Counted from the first letter of the stretch, positions 26,345 to 36,487 are shown. The stretch: 64,000 nucleotides of DNA from Sphingobacterium sp. SGR-19 (GCF_011043555.1 NZ_JAAKGS010000009.1:124001-188000), one strand, 5' to 3'. Notes: generated from the letters alone by a model not told the origin. Program-made: numbers and translations.

Positions 26345-27484
26345 ATGACAGAGAAAGAAATTCACGCATTAATAGGAAGATATATTTCCGGCGAATGTTC
26401 GCAGGAGGAAAGGGATTTTTTGGAGCGTTGGTACGCCAATGAACTTCAAAAGAGAATTTCTGAAACTAACGAAAGTGATCTTCGCACGGTAAAGGAAGAA
26501 CTATGGGAGCGCATTGTTGATGAAAGGCCGGAAATTACAAAACGTAGGATTGCGTGGCGTGTCTGGGCGAGTGTGGCGGCGGTCTTGCTAGTAGGCTTTT
26601 TTGTGATCTACCAAAGTCAAGAAACGCAGCACACCTATAAGACACCAGAAGAAAAAATCGTAGCGCATCCCCAACATGTTATGCCTGGTGGAAATAAAGC
26701 CATATTAACCATGGGAGACGGCAAGCAATTTGTTTTGACCGATGAAGATGAAGGTGTGATCGAGGAGGGGGATGGTTTTGTTATCCGAAAACAAGAAGAT
26801 GGGTTGGTTTCGTTTGAAATAATAGACCACCCAAATCATGTTGCTTCGATTAACAATACCATTGAAACACCGAAAGGAGGCATTTATCAAGTAGTACTGC
26901 CCGATGGTTCAAAAGCTTGGTTGAATAGTGCATCTTCTATATCGTTCCCATCCAACTTTTCCAAGGAAGAAAGAAAGGTATCCATTAAAGGAGAAGTATA
27001 TTTTGAAGTACAAAGAGATGTATCCAGACCGTTTCGTGTTGAAGCTTCACGACAACAGGTTGAGGTATTGGGAACCAAGTTCAATATCAACGCGTATGCT
27101 GATGAACCCTATATCCGGACGTCTCTCTTAGAGGGTAGTGTTAGCGTCAAAGGGGCAGAGCGGGAACATGTACTGAAACCTGGTTTTGAAATGATAACGA
27201 ACAAAAATGGAAAGGATAGAATAGCAAAAGCTGATATAGAAGCTATCATGGCTTGGAAAGAGGGGGTATTCCAATTTGATCGGGTAGAGTTGGGCGTGCT
27301 GATGCGACAACTAGCAAGATGGTACGATGTGGAAGTTATCTATACGGGTGCGTATCCAAAAGACGAATTTGTCGGTAAAATAAAAAGGAACGAGGACATT
27401 CAAAAAGTACTGGACATATTAACATACGGAAATATAGATGTTTCCCTTGAGGGTAGAAAACTAATGGTTGGACAAAAAAACTAA
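26345..27484 (+). CDS. FecR-type anti-sigma factor
   Basis: 379 residues. A cytoplasmic N-terminal part (about 1-80) would bind the sigma factor; one membrane helix lies at about 74-92 (WASVAAVLLVGFFVIY); the periplasmic FecR domain runs about 180-280 (PKGGIYQVVLPDGSKAWLNS, VEVLGTKFNINAY); and the C-terminal DUF4974-type domain covers about 310-375 (FDRVELGVLMRQLARWYDV). It holds the ECF sigma factor inactive until the STN domain of the SusC partner contacts it. It starts 72 bases after the sigma gene and 120 bases before susC. Confidence 0.93.
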   Translation: MTEKEIHALIGRYISGECSQEERDFLERWYANELQKRISETNESDLRTVKEELWERIVDERPEITKRRIAWRVWASVAAVLLVGFFVIYQSQETQHTYKTPEEKIVAHPQHVMPGGNKAILTMGDGKQFVLTDEDEGVIEEGDGFVIRKQEDGLVSFEIIDHPNHVASINNTIETPKGGIYQVVLPDGSKAWLNSASSISFPSNFSKEERKVSIKGEVYFEVQRDVSRPFRVEASRQQVEVLGTKFNINAYADEPYIRTSLLEGSVSVKGAEREHVLKPGFEMITNKNGKDRIAKADIEAIMAWKEGVFQFDRVELGVLMRQLARWYDVEVIYTGAYPKDEFVGKIKRNEDIQKVLDILTYGNIDVSLEGRKLMVGQKN

Positions 27485-27515
27485 ATGTATGAAAGGAACA
27501 TAATAAAATAAAAAA

Positions 27516-27537
27516 CGGTAGTACTGCCATACTACCG
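27516..27537 (+). other. hairpin between fecR and susC
   Basis: CGGTAGTA, loop CTGCCA, TACTACCG; no T-run follows. It lies in the 120-base gap before susC. It could set the 5' end or stability of the susC mRNA, or be a weak attenuator. Confidence 0.5.
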
Positions 27538-27604
27538 CTAAATAATCAAATAGTAAGATTGAAAAATCGGATACATCAATTCACTACTTAACTATATCAA
27601 AAAT

Positions 27605-30600
27605 ATGAATTTAAACGGTTTACGGAAAATACCTTTCCGTAAAATTTATTCTTCACAGATTTTTAGGGTTATGCGACTTACAGTATTATTTATGATTCTT
27701 GGAACATTTCTTTTGAGTGCCAAGGGTTATTCCCAGCATGTGAGTTATGAAGGTAGTAATGTTTCGCTAGAAGACGCGTTAAAAGAGTTTAGCCGTCAGA
27801 CAGGATATTACCTTTTTTACAAACATAACGAAGTTAAAGGTTTTAAGGTCGCTCACATCAAGACGAGTAGAACAAACTTGGAACAAGCGATGCAATTATT
27901 ATTAAAAGGCTTGCCTTTTGATTTTAATTTAAAAGAAAAGACTATTATCGTTAACAAAATCCATCAAACCAAAAACCAATCAGAATCTTATGTAGCACCT
28001 ATTCAGCAACGCCCGATTTCGGGTGTCGTTCGCGACGAGAAAGGCGAAGTTTTATCAGGAGCCACCGTTGCGATTAAAGGCACATCGAAAGGTACGATGA
28101 CAGGGGAAGATGGACGATTTGAGATCGTAGGAGAAAACGGACAGGTCTTAGTCGTCTCCCTTATAGGTTATAGACCGCAAGAGATAAGTATCGGAGATAC
28201 CAAGGTATTTGGGATAGAGTTAGCAGAAGAAGTTGCCGATCTGGATGAAGTTGTCGTGGTAGGGTATGGTACGCAGAAAAAAGTGAATTTGACGGGAGCA
28301 GTAAGCCAGATTTCGGGCGAAGATTTTGAACAGCGTCCCGTTACCCAACTTAGCCAAGCATTACAAGGAGCTATTCCCAACGTTAATGTAACTTTCGGTT
28401 CGGGAAGACCGGGTACCAGTGGTGGTGTCAACGTGCGGGGAACCACTTCGATTAATGGGGGAGGGCCGTTGATTCTGATTGATGGCATCCTGGGAACATT
28501 AGATCGGGTCAACGTAAATGATGTAGAATCCGTTACGGTCCTAAAAGATGCTTCTGCCGCAGCTGTGTATGGAGCACGTGGAGCATTTGGAGTGATATTA
28601 GTGACGACTAAAAGCGCGAAAGAAGGTAAAACAAATATAGCTTATACGACTAATGTAGGCTATACCACCCATGCAGTAAATACTGATTTCATCACATCTG
28701 GATACTGGAATGCCCGAATCAATGATGACGCTATGTACAACGCCCTTGGATATGGAACTACACGCTATAGTGAGGAAGATTACGCTGAACTTTGGGCACG
28801 GGTTAATGATAAGACGGAACACCCCGACAGACCGTGGGTAGTTGTCAAACAAAATGCCAGTGGGCAAGATATGTACCGTTATTATGGGAATTTCGACTGG
28901 TTTAATTATTTATATAACGATAAGCGTCCAAAGCAGGAACATAATGTCACGATTTCGGGTGGAAATGATAAGACCCGATATTCATTAACTGGAGCTACTT
29001 CAAAAGAACAAGGACTTCTTAATATTAATCCTGACCACTTTAGAAGATATAACCTGCGAGCTAAGGTACAGAGTGAGTTGAAAGACTGGTTGACAGTAAG
29101 CAACAATACCCATTTCTTTAAGTCTTCCTACGATTGGCATGGCTTAGCTACCAATTTCAATGAGGTGTCAAACAATGTGAGCAACGACCCGATTTATCAG
29201 TACCATCCGGCGTATGTACCTCGAAATCCCGACGGTACATTGACAGGATATTCGGGGATCAATAGCTACCCCATTGGTTACGGTTTTCATAATGCCTTGG
29301 AAAGCGGTACAATGAAAGGCTATAACAATGGAACAGAAATGACCAATACGACAGAGGCAATATTCAAGTTGGCAAAAGGTTTGACCATGACAGCCAATTA
29401 TTCATATCGAGAGTATCGAACGGATTATTCATATCGGTCTACCCCACAATATTATTCCAAATTTCCCGGTGTCATGGAACGTCATAATTTAGCCGCACTC
29501 AGTTCGGATCGATTGGACGAACATATGACCAAATTTTATTGGAACTTTATCAATATTTTTGGAAATTACGAAACAAACTTTGGTGACCACAATTTTAGTG
29601 TGACCGCAGGTTTTAACCAAGAAGACCGAACATATAAACGCATCGGCGGTATAGGTGATAATCTACTTTCCGAAACATTGAATGACTTAGATCTAGTCGT
29701 TGGAAATAAACAGTTTAAGGGTGGTGCCGATGAATGGGCGGTGCGCGGTGGCTTTTATAGATTCAACTATAATTTTGCCGAAAAATATCTTTTTGAGGCA
29801 AGTGGTCGTTACGATGGGACGTCGCGTTTCCCTAAACGTAGTCGATTTGGTTTCTTCCCGTCTTTCTCTGCCGGATGGCGTCTTAGCGAAGAAACGTTTT
29901 TCGATAACATACGCCCACTAATAGGTAATTTGAAGATCAGGGCGTCCTATGGATCACTTGGAAACCAAGAAGTTGATACATATGCCTATATCTCTTCTAT
30001 GGGAACAGGACAAATTAATTACGGAGTCGATGGCCAACGACTTTCGGTAACGAACCACCCTGCCCCGGTAGCAAATACGTTGACATGGGAAAGCATCACG
30101 ACCAGTAACCTTGGTTTGGATATAAATATGTTGAAAAACCGCTTGTCAGTAGAAGCGGATTTCTATATTCGGGATACACGTGATATGCTTAGTTTGGGAC
30201 AGAAGCTGCCAGGTGTTTTCGGTGCGACCGAGCCGCGAGTGAATGCAGCCGATCTTCGGACCAAAGGATTTGATCTTACTATCGGATGGAATGATCAGTT
30301 TGAAATAGCTGGGAAACCCTTTTCCTATAATGTAAGAGGAGTATTGTCTGACTACGTAGCGCATATTACTAAATTTGAAAATCCCGACGGACATCTCAGT
30401 TCGCACTACGTGGGTAAGCGTTGGGGCGAAATCTGGGGATATACGTATGCCGGATTTTTTAAGACTACAGAAGAAGCACAGGCTTGGGCTTCCATCGTGA
30501 ACCAAGACCAGATTAACCGTCGCAGGGTGCAAGCACCTACAGAAGAACTGCGCATGTTGCAGGCGGGGGACATTAAGATTATGGATATCAATGGTGATGG

Positions 30601-31174
30601 TGTTATCAACAGTGGAGCTAATACCCTGGATGATCCGGGTGATCGGAAAATCATCGGAAATAGTCTGCCACGCTACTCTTATGGGCTGACTTTGGGAGGA
30701 AGTTGGAACGGTATTGACATGACGGTTTTTCTCCAAGGTATTGGCCGCAGACATTGGTATCCGGATCCGAACAGTCAAGTATTTTGGTCGGTGTACTCAC
30801 GTCCATACGATTCGTTTATTCCGGTTGATTTCCCAAGCAAAGTCTGGTCGCAAGACAATCCTAACTCCTATTTTCCATTTCTACGAGGTTATACGGCGCA
30901 AAACGCAGAACTATCCGTTGCGAACGATATGTATTTGCAGGATTTAGCGTATTTAAAGCTGCGTAATCTGACCATCGGGTATACGCTGCCGCAACAGTGG
31001 ATGGACCGAATTAAGGTAAATCGGTTGAGGATATATGTGGGAGGTGAAAATCTGCATACATGGACAAAGTTGAAAACGGATTATCTGGATCCCGAAGAAG
31101 TCATGTCTGATCCCACTGGTCGAACGTATCCTATGGGCAAGATCTATTCGTTTGGCGCACAATTAACTTTTTAA
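27605..31174 (+). CDS. SusC-like TonB-dependent transporter with STN signalling domain
   Basis: 1189 residues. Order: signal peptide (about 20-44), STN domain (about 45-117, VSLEDALKEFSRQTGYYLFY), CarboxypepD_reg-like domain (137-210), TonB-box-like EVVVVGYG (215-222), plug domain (VNVRGTTSINGGGPLILIDG, then VESVTVLKDASAAAVYGARG), and a beta-barrel ending in SFGAQLTF. It forms the outer-membrane pore under the SusD lid and imports an oligomeric substrate. The STN domain explains the sigma/FecR pair upstream: substrate binding is reported to the anti-sigma factor. Substrate is unknown. The downstream genes encode no glycosidase. Confidence 0.96.
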   Translation: MNLNGLRKIPFRKIYSSQIFRVMRLTVLFMILGTFLLSAKGYSQHVSYEGSNVSLEDALKEFSRQTGYYLFYKHNEVKGFKVAHIKTSRTNLEQAMQLLLKGLPFDFNLKEKTIIVNKIHQTKNQSESYVAPIQQRPISGVVRDEKGEVLSGATVAIKGTSKGTMTGEDGRFEIVGENGQVLVVSLIGYRPQEISIGDTKVFGIELAEEVADLDEVVVVGYGTQKKVNLTGAVSQISGEDFEQRPVTQLSQALQGAIPNVNVTFGSGRPGTSGGVNVRGTTSINGGGPLILIDGILGTLDRVNVNDVESVTVLKDASAAAVYGARGAFGVILVTTKSAKEGKTNIAYTTNVGYTTHAVNTDFITSGYWNARINDDAMYNALGYGTTRYSEEDYAELWARVNDKTEHPDRPWVVVKQNASGQDMYRYYGNFDWFNYLYNDKRPKQEHNVTISGGNDKTRYSLTGATSKEQGLLNINPDHFRRYNLRAKVQSELKDWLTVSNNTHFFKSSYDWHGLATNFNEVSNNVSNDPIYQYHPAYVPRNPDGTLTGYSGINSYPIGYGFHNALESGTMKGYNNGTEMTNTTEAIFKLAKGLTMTANYSYREYRTDYSYRSTPQYYSKFPGVMERHNLAALSSDRLDEHMTKFYWNFINIFGNYETNFGDHNFSVTAGFNQEDRTYKRIGGIGDNLLSETLNDLDLVVGNKQFKGGADEWAVRGGFYRFNYNFAEKYLFEASGRYDGTSRFPKRSRFGFFPSFSAGWRLSEETFFDNIRPLIGNLKIRASYGSLGNQEVDTYAYISSMGTGQINYGVDGQRLSVTNHPAPVANTLTWESITTSNLGLDINMLKNRLSVEADFYIRDTRDMLSLGQKLPGVFGATEPRVNAADLRTKGFDLTIGWNDQFEIAGKPFSYNVRGVLSDYVAHITKFENPDGHLSSHYVGKRWGEIWGYTYAGFFKTTEEAQAWASIVNQDQINRRRVQAPTEELRMLQAGDIKIMDINGDGVINSGANTLDDPGDRKIIGNSLPRYSYGLTLGGSWNGIDMTVFLQGIGRRHWYPDPNSQVFWSVYSRPYDSFIPVDFPSKVWSQDNPNSYFPFLRGYTAQNAELSVANDMYLQDLAYLKLRNLTIGYTLPQQWMDRIKVNRLRIYVGGENLHTWTKLKTDYLDPEEVMSDPTGRTYPMGKIYSFGAQLTF

Positions 31175-31202
31175 TCAAGTAAAACAGCATTAGAAATTAA
31201 AG

Positions 31203-32960
31203 ATGATGAAAAAGACATTCCGTTATATTGCTTTAAGTATAATTGGTTTCGCGGTATCCTGCAATGACAGTTATTTAGAGCGCTATCCCTTGGCAGAACT
31301 CGCGCCGGAAAACTATTTTCGTAATGCACAAGAGTTACAGAACTATACTAATGCATTTTATAATGAGTTGCCTGATGCACTAGCTATACATTATAATAAT
31401 CCACATCAAGCTGATGATGAGGCGCGTAATACCCTGCCGGATGAATTCCGGGGAACACGTATAACTCCCGGTAGTGGAGGTGGATGGTCTTGGGACGCAT
31501 TACGTCGAATCAATATTTACTTGGAGCACTCCCATCAATGTCCGGATGAGCAGGCTCGGCTATTATACGATGGAATAGCGCGATTTTTCAGAGCGTATTT
31601 CTATTTCGATAAGGTAGTACGATTTGGTGATGTACCTTGGTACGAGAAAGCTTTGGGAACAGATGATGAAGAACTTCTGAAGCCACGTGACTCTCGAAAA
31701 CTGGTGTTTGAAAAAATGTTGGAAGACATTGATTTCGCTATAGCCCACGGTAGACAGGAAAAAAGTGCACAATTGATTACCAAGTGGACGGCTTTAGCAT
31801 TAAAGTCACGCATGTGCCTATTTGAGGGAACGTTCCGGAAATATCACGATTTGGGAAACTGGGAGGAAATTCTTCAGGAATGTGTAAAAGCATCAGAAGA
31901 ATTGATGGAAGCAGGCGTATATAGCATTTATACGAGTAATCCAGATGCAGCGTACCACGAGCTGTTCATCGCAGAAAATGCCATAACGGAGGAGATGATC
32001 CTGGCACGGCAATATACGGAAGCTATTCCATTGATACATTCGGCTAACTTTTATATCCTTTCCGCTTCGTTCGGTAGACCTGGTATGCAAAAATCCTTAG
32101 TAGACAGCTACCTCATGAAAGACGGCAGCCGTTTTACGGACATTTCCGGATATAGAACGATGCAATTCTATGAAGAAACACAGAACAGGGATCCTCGCTT
32201 GGGACAAACTATCCGTACGCCTGGTTATAGACGGATCGGGAGTAACCAAGTGAGTGTACCGGACTTTGCTACCTGCGTAACCGGATACCAATATGTTAAA
32301 TATGTTTTGTCTGCCCAGTATGACGCGGGGAGGAATATCAATGATATGCCGATATTCCGCTATGCGGAAGTACTATTAAACTATGCAGAAGCTAAGGCAG
32401 AGTTAGGTACACTCTCACAAGCAGATGTCAATCGTAGCATCAAACTATTGCGTGACCGTGTAGATATGCCTAATCTCGATATAGATATGGCCAATGCAAA
32501 TCCGGATCCTTATCTCATTTCCGAATATCCAAATGTAGGAACTGGAGCAAATAGAGGTGTTATCCTGGAAATCCGACGTGAACGTCGCATTGAACTTGTT
32601 AAAGAAGGACATCGTTACCGGGATCTTATGCGGTGGAAGGAAGGAGCGCGGCTTGCCAAGCCTTTTTATGGCATGTATTTTCCAGGGGCAGGCGAGTATG
32701 ATCTGGATCGGAATGGTACAGTCGACTTGGTTATTTATGAGGGTAGCGCACCTACTCCCATACCGGGCAGACAATATCAACGCCTTGGAGAATTGGTGTT
32801 GGAAAACGGTCGAAATGGTGGACGGATTATCAATTTGCCCGATATAACGAAGAAATGGGATGAGGGTAAAGATTACCTGTATCCGATACCATTAGATGAG
32901 ATATTATTGAGTGAAGAAAATCTGGCCCAAAATCCGGGTTGGGATAAAACAGGAGGATAA
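31203..32960 (+). CDS. SusD/RagB-like surface lipoprotein
   Basis: 585 residues with a lipoprotein signal ending at Cys20 (GFAVSC). SusD family marks: LERYPLAELAPENYFRNAQE at the mature N-terminus, a TPR-like helical core (IARFFRAYFYFDKVVRFGDVP region), MPIFRYAEVLLNYAEAKAEL, and the C-terminal GVILEIRRERRIELVKEGHRY region. It forms the substrate-binding lid on the SusC barrel, whose gene ends 28 bases upstream. Ligand type cannot be read from sequence. Confidence 0.96.
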   Translation: MMKKTFRYIALSIIGFAVSCNDSYLERYPLAELAPENYFRNAQELQNYTNAFYNELPDALAIHYNNPHQADDEARNTLPDEFRGTRITPGSGGGWSWDALRRINIYLEHSHQCPDEQARLLYDGIARFFRAYFYFDKVVRFGDVPWYEKALGTDDEELLKPRDSRKLVFEKMLEDIDFAIAHGRQEKSAQLITKWTALALKSRMCLFEGTFRKYHDLGNWEEILQECVKASEELMEAGVYSIYTSNPDAAYHELFIAENAITEEMILARQYTEAIPLIHSANFYILSASFGRPGMQKSLVDSYLMKDGSRFTDISGYRTMQFYEETQNRDPRLGQTIRTPGYRRIGSNQVSVPDFATCVTGYQYVKYVLSAQYDAGRNINDMPIFRYAEVLLNYAEAKAELGTLSQADVNRSIKLLRDRVDMPNLDIDMANANPDPYLISEYPNVGTGANRGVILEIRRERRIELVKEGHRYRDLMRWKEGARLAKPFYGMYFPGAGEYDLDRNGTVDLVIYEGSAPTPIPGRQYQRLGELVLENGRNGGRIINLPDITKKWDEGKDYLYPIPLDEILLSEENLAQNPGWDKTGG

Positions 32961-32964
32961 GATA

Positions 32965-34137
32965 ATGAAAACTAGGAATGATAAAATGAAAACAAAAATA
33001 AAGAATATTATGCCGCTTGCCTTTTTTCTATTTCTGATAACGGTAGGATGTAAGGGGGATATAGCGTTTGATCCGGGACCTTTTGCTCCCGGAAGTGGTG
33101 AAGATCGAACTTTATTGACTTTCCATGTAACAGACGAAGCGGGTAAACCTATTGACGGTGCTTATGTCGTGTCTTACCGAAGACTTGCACCAAAACATAT
33201 TCGGGTGGGCGAAGGTTTCACAAGGGAAGATGGAGAAATACAGATCGAAGACGCAAGCCACACTACGACAGGATATGCAACCGTCGTCGCTCCGGGATAC
33301 AATTCTAAGAAAATAGCGCTTAATATTGAACAAAAACAGAACAATAATATTGCTGTAACCTTAGCCGAACAGGATGTACTAAAAGTAATGAGTTATAATA
33401 TTCAGGAGGGCTTTAAAAACAATGCCCAGTTGAGACAAGAATTTACGAATTGGGTGAAGCTGTACGACCCCGATATTATTTTGCTCCAGGAAATGATGCA
33501 TTTTACAGATGCCTCCTTTGCCACGTTCGCCAAAGCCTATGGACATGATTATGCTGTTTTGACAAAAACGGTGGGTATCCCCACAGGTATCACTTCCAAA
33601 AAGGAAATTAAAGACATCCGAAAAGTGGTTCAAACCGGCGTATTACATCATGGCTATGTAACGGGTGAAACGTCTGGCATAAGAGTATTTTCTATTCATC
33701 TCTGTCCCTATGAATTGGATAATGAACGGAATGTCCATCAAATTGCTCGTAAAGACGAGATAAAAATCATTATGGATGATGCCGCTCTATATACCGACGT
33801 TCCGGTTATAATTGGGGGAGATTTCAACGATCACAATGAGTTTGACCGCGATAGTTATGGATCTGCATATCGATATGCGGGTAGAGACCATACTGTCACC
33901 AATACGTTGAAGGTATATAACTTCCATGATACGTATCCGTTGCTCAACAACGTGTTTAAACCCACATGGCCAGTAGATAACGTATCGTCGAACGGACCCA
34001 ATGAAGGCGCTAGACTAGACTATCTTTTCGTAAGCAATAACGCTAAAAATACAGTAGTTTATGCTGATATTATACAGTCGACGTCTACCGATAAGTTTTC
34101 TGATCATTATCCAACATATATCGAAATAAAAAAATAA
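32965..34137 (+). CDS. DNase I-like (endonuclease/exonuclease/phosphatase) lipoprotein
   Basis: 390 residues from the ATG at 32965; it lies 4 bases after the susD stop and has AGGAGG eight bases upstream, while the longer frame from 32911 would run into susD. The lipobox ends at Cys29 (LITVGC). A CarboxypepD_reg-like beta-domain (about 50-130) is followed by an EEP-fold catalytic domain with the full motif set: MSYNIQEG, ILLQEMM, GGDFNDHNEF, DYLFVSNN and SDHYP. Known EEP members cut DNA or RNA, or sphingomyelin or inositol phosphates, so phosphodiester hydrolysis at the cell surface or in the periplasm is likely. Context suggests it feeds the SusCD pair. Confidence 0.9.
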   Translation: MKTRNDKMKTKIKNIMPLAFFLFLITVGCKGDIAFDPGPFAPGSGEDRTLLTFHVTDEAGKPIDGAYVVSYRRLAPKHIRVGEGFTREDGEIQIEDASHTTTGYATVVAPGYNSKKIALNIEQKQNNNIAVTLAEQDVLKVMSYNIQEGFKNNAQLRQEFTNWVKLYDPDIILLQEMMHFTDASFATFAKAYGHDYAVLTKTVGIPTGITSKKEIKDIRKVVQTGVLHHGYVTGETSGIRVFSIHLCPYELDNERNVHQIARKDEIKIIMDDAALYTDVPVIIGGDFNDHNEFDRDSYGSAYRYAGRDHTVTNTLKVYNFHDTYPLLNNVFKPTWPVDNVSSNGPNEGARLDYLFVSNNAKNTVVYADIIQSTSTDKFSDHYPTYIEIKK

Positions 34138-34152
34138 ACAAATCAACCGATT

Positions 34153-36156
34153 ATGCTAAATAAAAAATATTATAAACAGATATTGCCTTCTGTCTTTTCG
34201 GTGGCATCTATACTTCTTTTTCTTGCTACGATTATCGGTTGTAGCAAAGAGATCGAAATGGCCGATACGTTAGAAGTTAGCAATGTGAATCCTGTCGTTA
34301 AGGCCGACGGAGGTTCGATATCTATTGAAGTTTCTTCCAATACGTCTTGGAAAGTGGGGGAAATAGAGGCTGCTTGGCTAAAGGTAGAAAATACAGGGGG
34401 AACAGGAGACGGGCAATTACGTTTGTCGTGTGATGAAAATGACGCTGTTCAAGCCAGATCAGTAGAGTTTTTTATTGTGACGGTTAAGGATGGAAAATAT
34501 CATAAAATCAAGCTCACACAATTATCTAGTGATCCTTTTCTTACATTAGAGGAAAATGAAATGGAAGTGGGATCACGGCCTAGAAACCATGAAATTAAAT
34601 TAAATAGTAATATTCCATCGGAGGCAATCGCTGTAGAAATTATCTATGAAAAAGAGGAGAGCAGTGGCTGGGTAGTTGGTGTAAGTGTAGAACAGGAAGC
34701 CCTTAAATTCCAGACAACACGGAATACTTTGGACGAGGAACGGGTCGCAACCGTTATTCTGTCATATGAAGATACGGGAGACGAGGATATAGAAGTATGG
34801 GATAAAATATTCGTGACACAGATGGCTGCTGGGAACGACGGCCCGCCTGAACAGAAAGATTTTGGGTATGTCAACGGATTGTCTTTGGGCGGGATAGACG
34901 AAAATATATCGGTGATAGGAAATATCGTTTCCACCGGAACTTCCAAGAACTTCCGAAATAATACCTATATTATTCAAGACGAGAACAGTAGAGCGATAGC
35001 GTTTGAATCTGCTGAAAACCTTACATTCAATAAATATGATAAGGTGCATTTGCTTCTAGATGGTGCCCAAATCGCTTCATTTAAAGACTGTGGTGCCGAA
35101 TATAGAATCATAAAGGGTATAAATGCAGCTAATGTATTGACACGTGAAGCTGATTTGAGCTTTGCTCCACATCGTTTGTATATGAGCGATTTGACAGAAG
35201 ATCATCTATTGTCTGTAGTGACACTCAAAGATGTGGAATTTGCCATGCCACACGGTGGATATACCAATTTCCATGAATTCTATGTTACTCAATCGTATGC
35301 TGATTATGCAACGAGGCACTATCCCGCCCCAATAAGAGACATACAAGGAGGGACCATGTATCTCATTACAAACCGTGATGTTGAATATCGTCGGAAAAGC
35401 GTGCCTAAAGGTGCTGGTACTCTCACAGGCTTGGTGGTCAAAATAACGGAGAGCGCATATGGCAATTTGGGACAATACGCTATCCGCCATCTTGACGAAT
35501 CCGATATTGCCATCAATCCAAATCGAGCAAATGGTTTTTCGAATGTATTGGTGGAATGGGAGTTCCAACCAACCACAGGGTTTCCCAATGGGACGCCTAA
35601 CCTTCCGCCTACTACTGGCCCTGCGAATGCAACGCTTCAAAAAGATAACGGTACAGGGTTTTATGCAGGTAATACGTTGAACGGGATATATCTCATTGAC
35701 AAATACAGAGGAGATAAACCCGGGGCTAATACTATTATTGCCAATTCTTCATATAACGTAAATTCGTGGGGAGCGGGTAGATACTGGATTATGGACAATG
35801 TATCTACATTAGGAATTACTTCGTCTCTTTCTTTACAGTTTGAAGCCGTCAGTATTAGTAGTACAGGCACCGGTGGTGGGCCTAGGGATTTTATGGTGGA
35901 ATATTCGCTTGATGGCGACAACTGGAATCAAATTGTAGCCTATCAGCTTTCAGGACAAATTGCTGCAAACCAAGTACAGAATGTTACTGCTGGACTTAAG
36001 GTGTTCACGTATAATTTACCAGATGAGCTCCTCAACAAGCCAAATATTAAAATTAGGTTGTTGAATACCAATAATACTTCCGTAAATGGTGGTAGTATTG
36101 CTATTCCAGGGTCTACAAGCCGACTGGGGCATTTTTCTATAAGGTATAACAAGTAA
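34153..36156 (+). CDS. BACON and DUF5689 domain lipoprotein
   Basis: 667 residues, with a lipobox ending at Cys30 (ATIIGC). A BACON-type beta-domain follows (about 40-128, VKADGGSISIEVSSNTSW), then a second similar region to about 225. Next is a DUF5689 region (about 230-455) that looks like an OB-fold (VIGNIVSTGTSKN, NTYIIQDENSRAIAF), and a C-terminal beta-sandwich (about 480-667) with MVEYSLDGDNWNQI and a Ser/Thr/Gly-rich ending. There is no catalytic motif that I recognise. It begins 15 bases after the EEP gene, so it is probably a surface binding protein of the same system. OB-fold-like and beta-sandwich modules of this kind also accompany extracellular nucleases, which fits a nucleic acid ligand, but this is inference. 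Confidence 0.82.
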   Translation: MLNKKYYKQILPSVFSVASILLFLATIIGCSKEIEMADTLEVSNVNPVVKADGGSISIEVSSNTSWKVGEIEAAWLKVENTGGTGDGQLRLSCDENDAVQARSVEFFIVTVKDGKYHKIKLTQLSSDPFLTLEENEMEVGSRPRNHEIKLNSNIPSEAIAVEIIYEKEESSGWVVGVSVEQEALKFQTTRNTLDEERVATVILSYEDTGDEDIEVWDKIFVTQMAAGNDGPPEQKDFGYVNGLSLGGIDENISVIGNIVSTGTSKNFRNNTYIIQDENSRAIAFESAENLTFNKYDKVHLLLDGAQIASFKDCGAEYRIIKGINAANVLTREADLSFAPHRLYMSDLTEDHLLSVVTLKDVEFAMPHGGYTNFHEFYVTQSYADYATRHYPAPIRDIQGGTMYLITNRDVEYRRKSVPKGAGTLTGLVVKITESAYGNLGQYAIRHLDESDIAINPNRANGFSNVLVEWEFQPTTGFPNGTPNLPPTTGPANATLQKDNGTGFYAGNTLNGIYLIDKYRGDKPGANTIIANSSYNVNSWGAGRYWIMDNVSTLGITSSLSLQFEAVSISSTGTGGGPRDFMVEYSLDGDNWNQIVAYQLSGQIAANQVQNVTAGLKVFTYNLPDELLNKPNIKIRLLNTNNTSVNGGSIAIPGSTSRLGHFSIRYNK

Positions 36157-36390
36157 TTTTATAATCAAGATTGCAAAAAAAAATATATTTTTTATACAAT
36201 ATATTAGACACGCCAACGTTCTATATATGAGAGAAGCAAAAAAGTAAAAAGAGACGATCTTCAAAATAAACGCTTCTTTATGGAGAATGTATCTGCAAAG
36301 AATAAGCAAAGGGTTTATTCGAAAAAAGAAACATAGAAACAAGAAGAAACACAGAAACGGAAAAAAAAGATACGAAGTAAAGAGGCTAGA

Positions 36391-36426
36391 AAGGGTTCAG
36401 ATAAAATCTGAACCCTTTTGCTTTTT
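36391..36426 (+). terminator. terminator of the SusCD/EEP locus
   Basis: AAGGGTTCAGAT (36391-36402), loop AAA, ATCTGAACCCTT (36406-36417), followed by TTGCTTTTT. It is 234 bases after the last stop codon of the locus, so the transcript has a long 3' tail. Confidence 0.85.
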
Positions 36427-36450
36427 ATAGTAATTTAGAAATTATCTCTA

Positions 36451-36487
36451 CAAAAAGAAATCCCGAAGCGGGGAGCTCCGGGATTTT
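36451..36487. terminator. second hairpin, terminator-like in both directions
   Basis: AAATCCCG (36458-36465) pairs with CGGGATTT (36479-36486) around a 13-base GC-rich loop. On the minus strand it is followed by CTTTTTG, on the plus strand only by one extra T. A weaker or regulatory terminator. Confidence 0.5.

Noticed and set aside
30146..30778. 210-residue frame antisense to susC
   Set aside because: Lies wholly inside an intact SusC gene; composition reflects the reverse complement of that gene and no domain is visible.
32911..32964. Extended start of the EEP lipoprotein gene inside susD
   Set aside because: It would put hydrophilic residues before the signal peptide and overlap susD; the ATG at 32965 has AGGAGG upstream and gives a proper lipoprotein signal.
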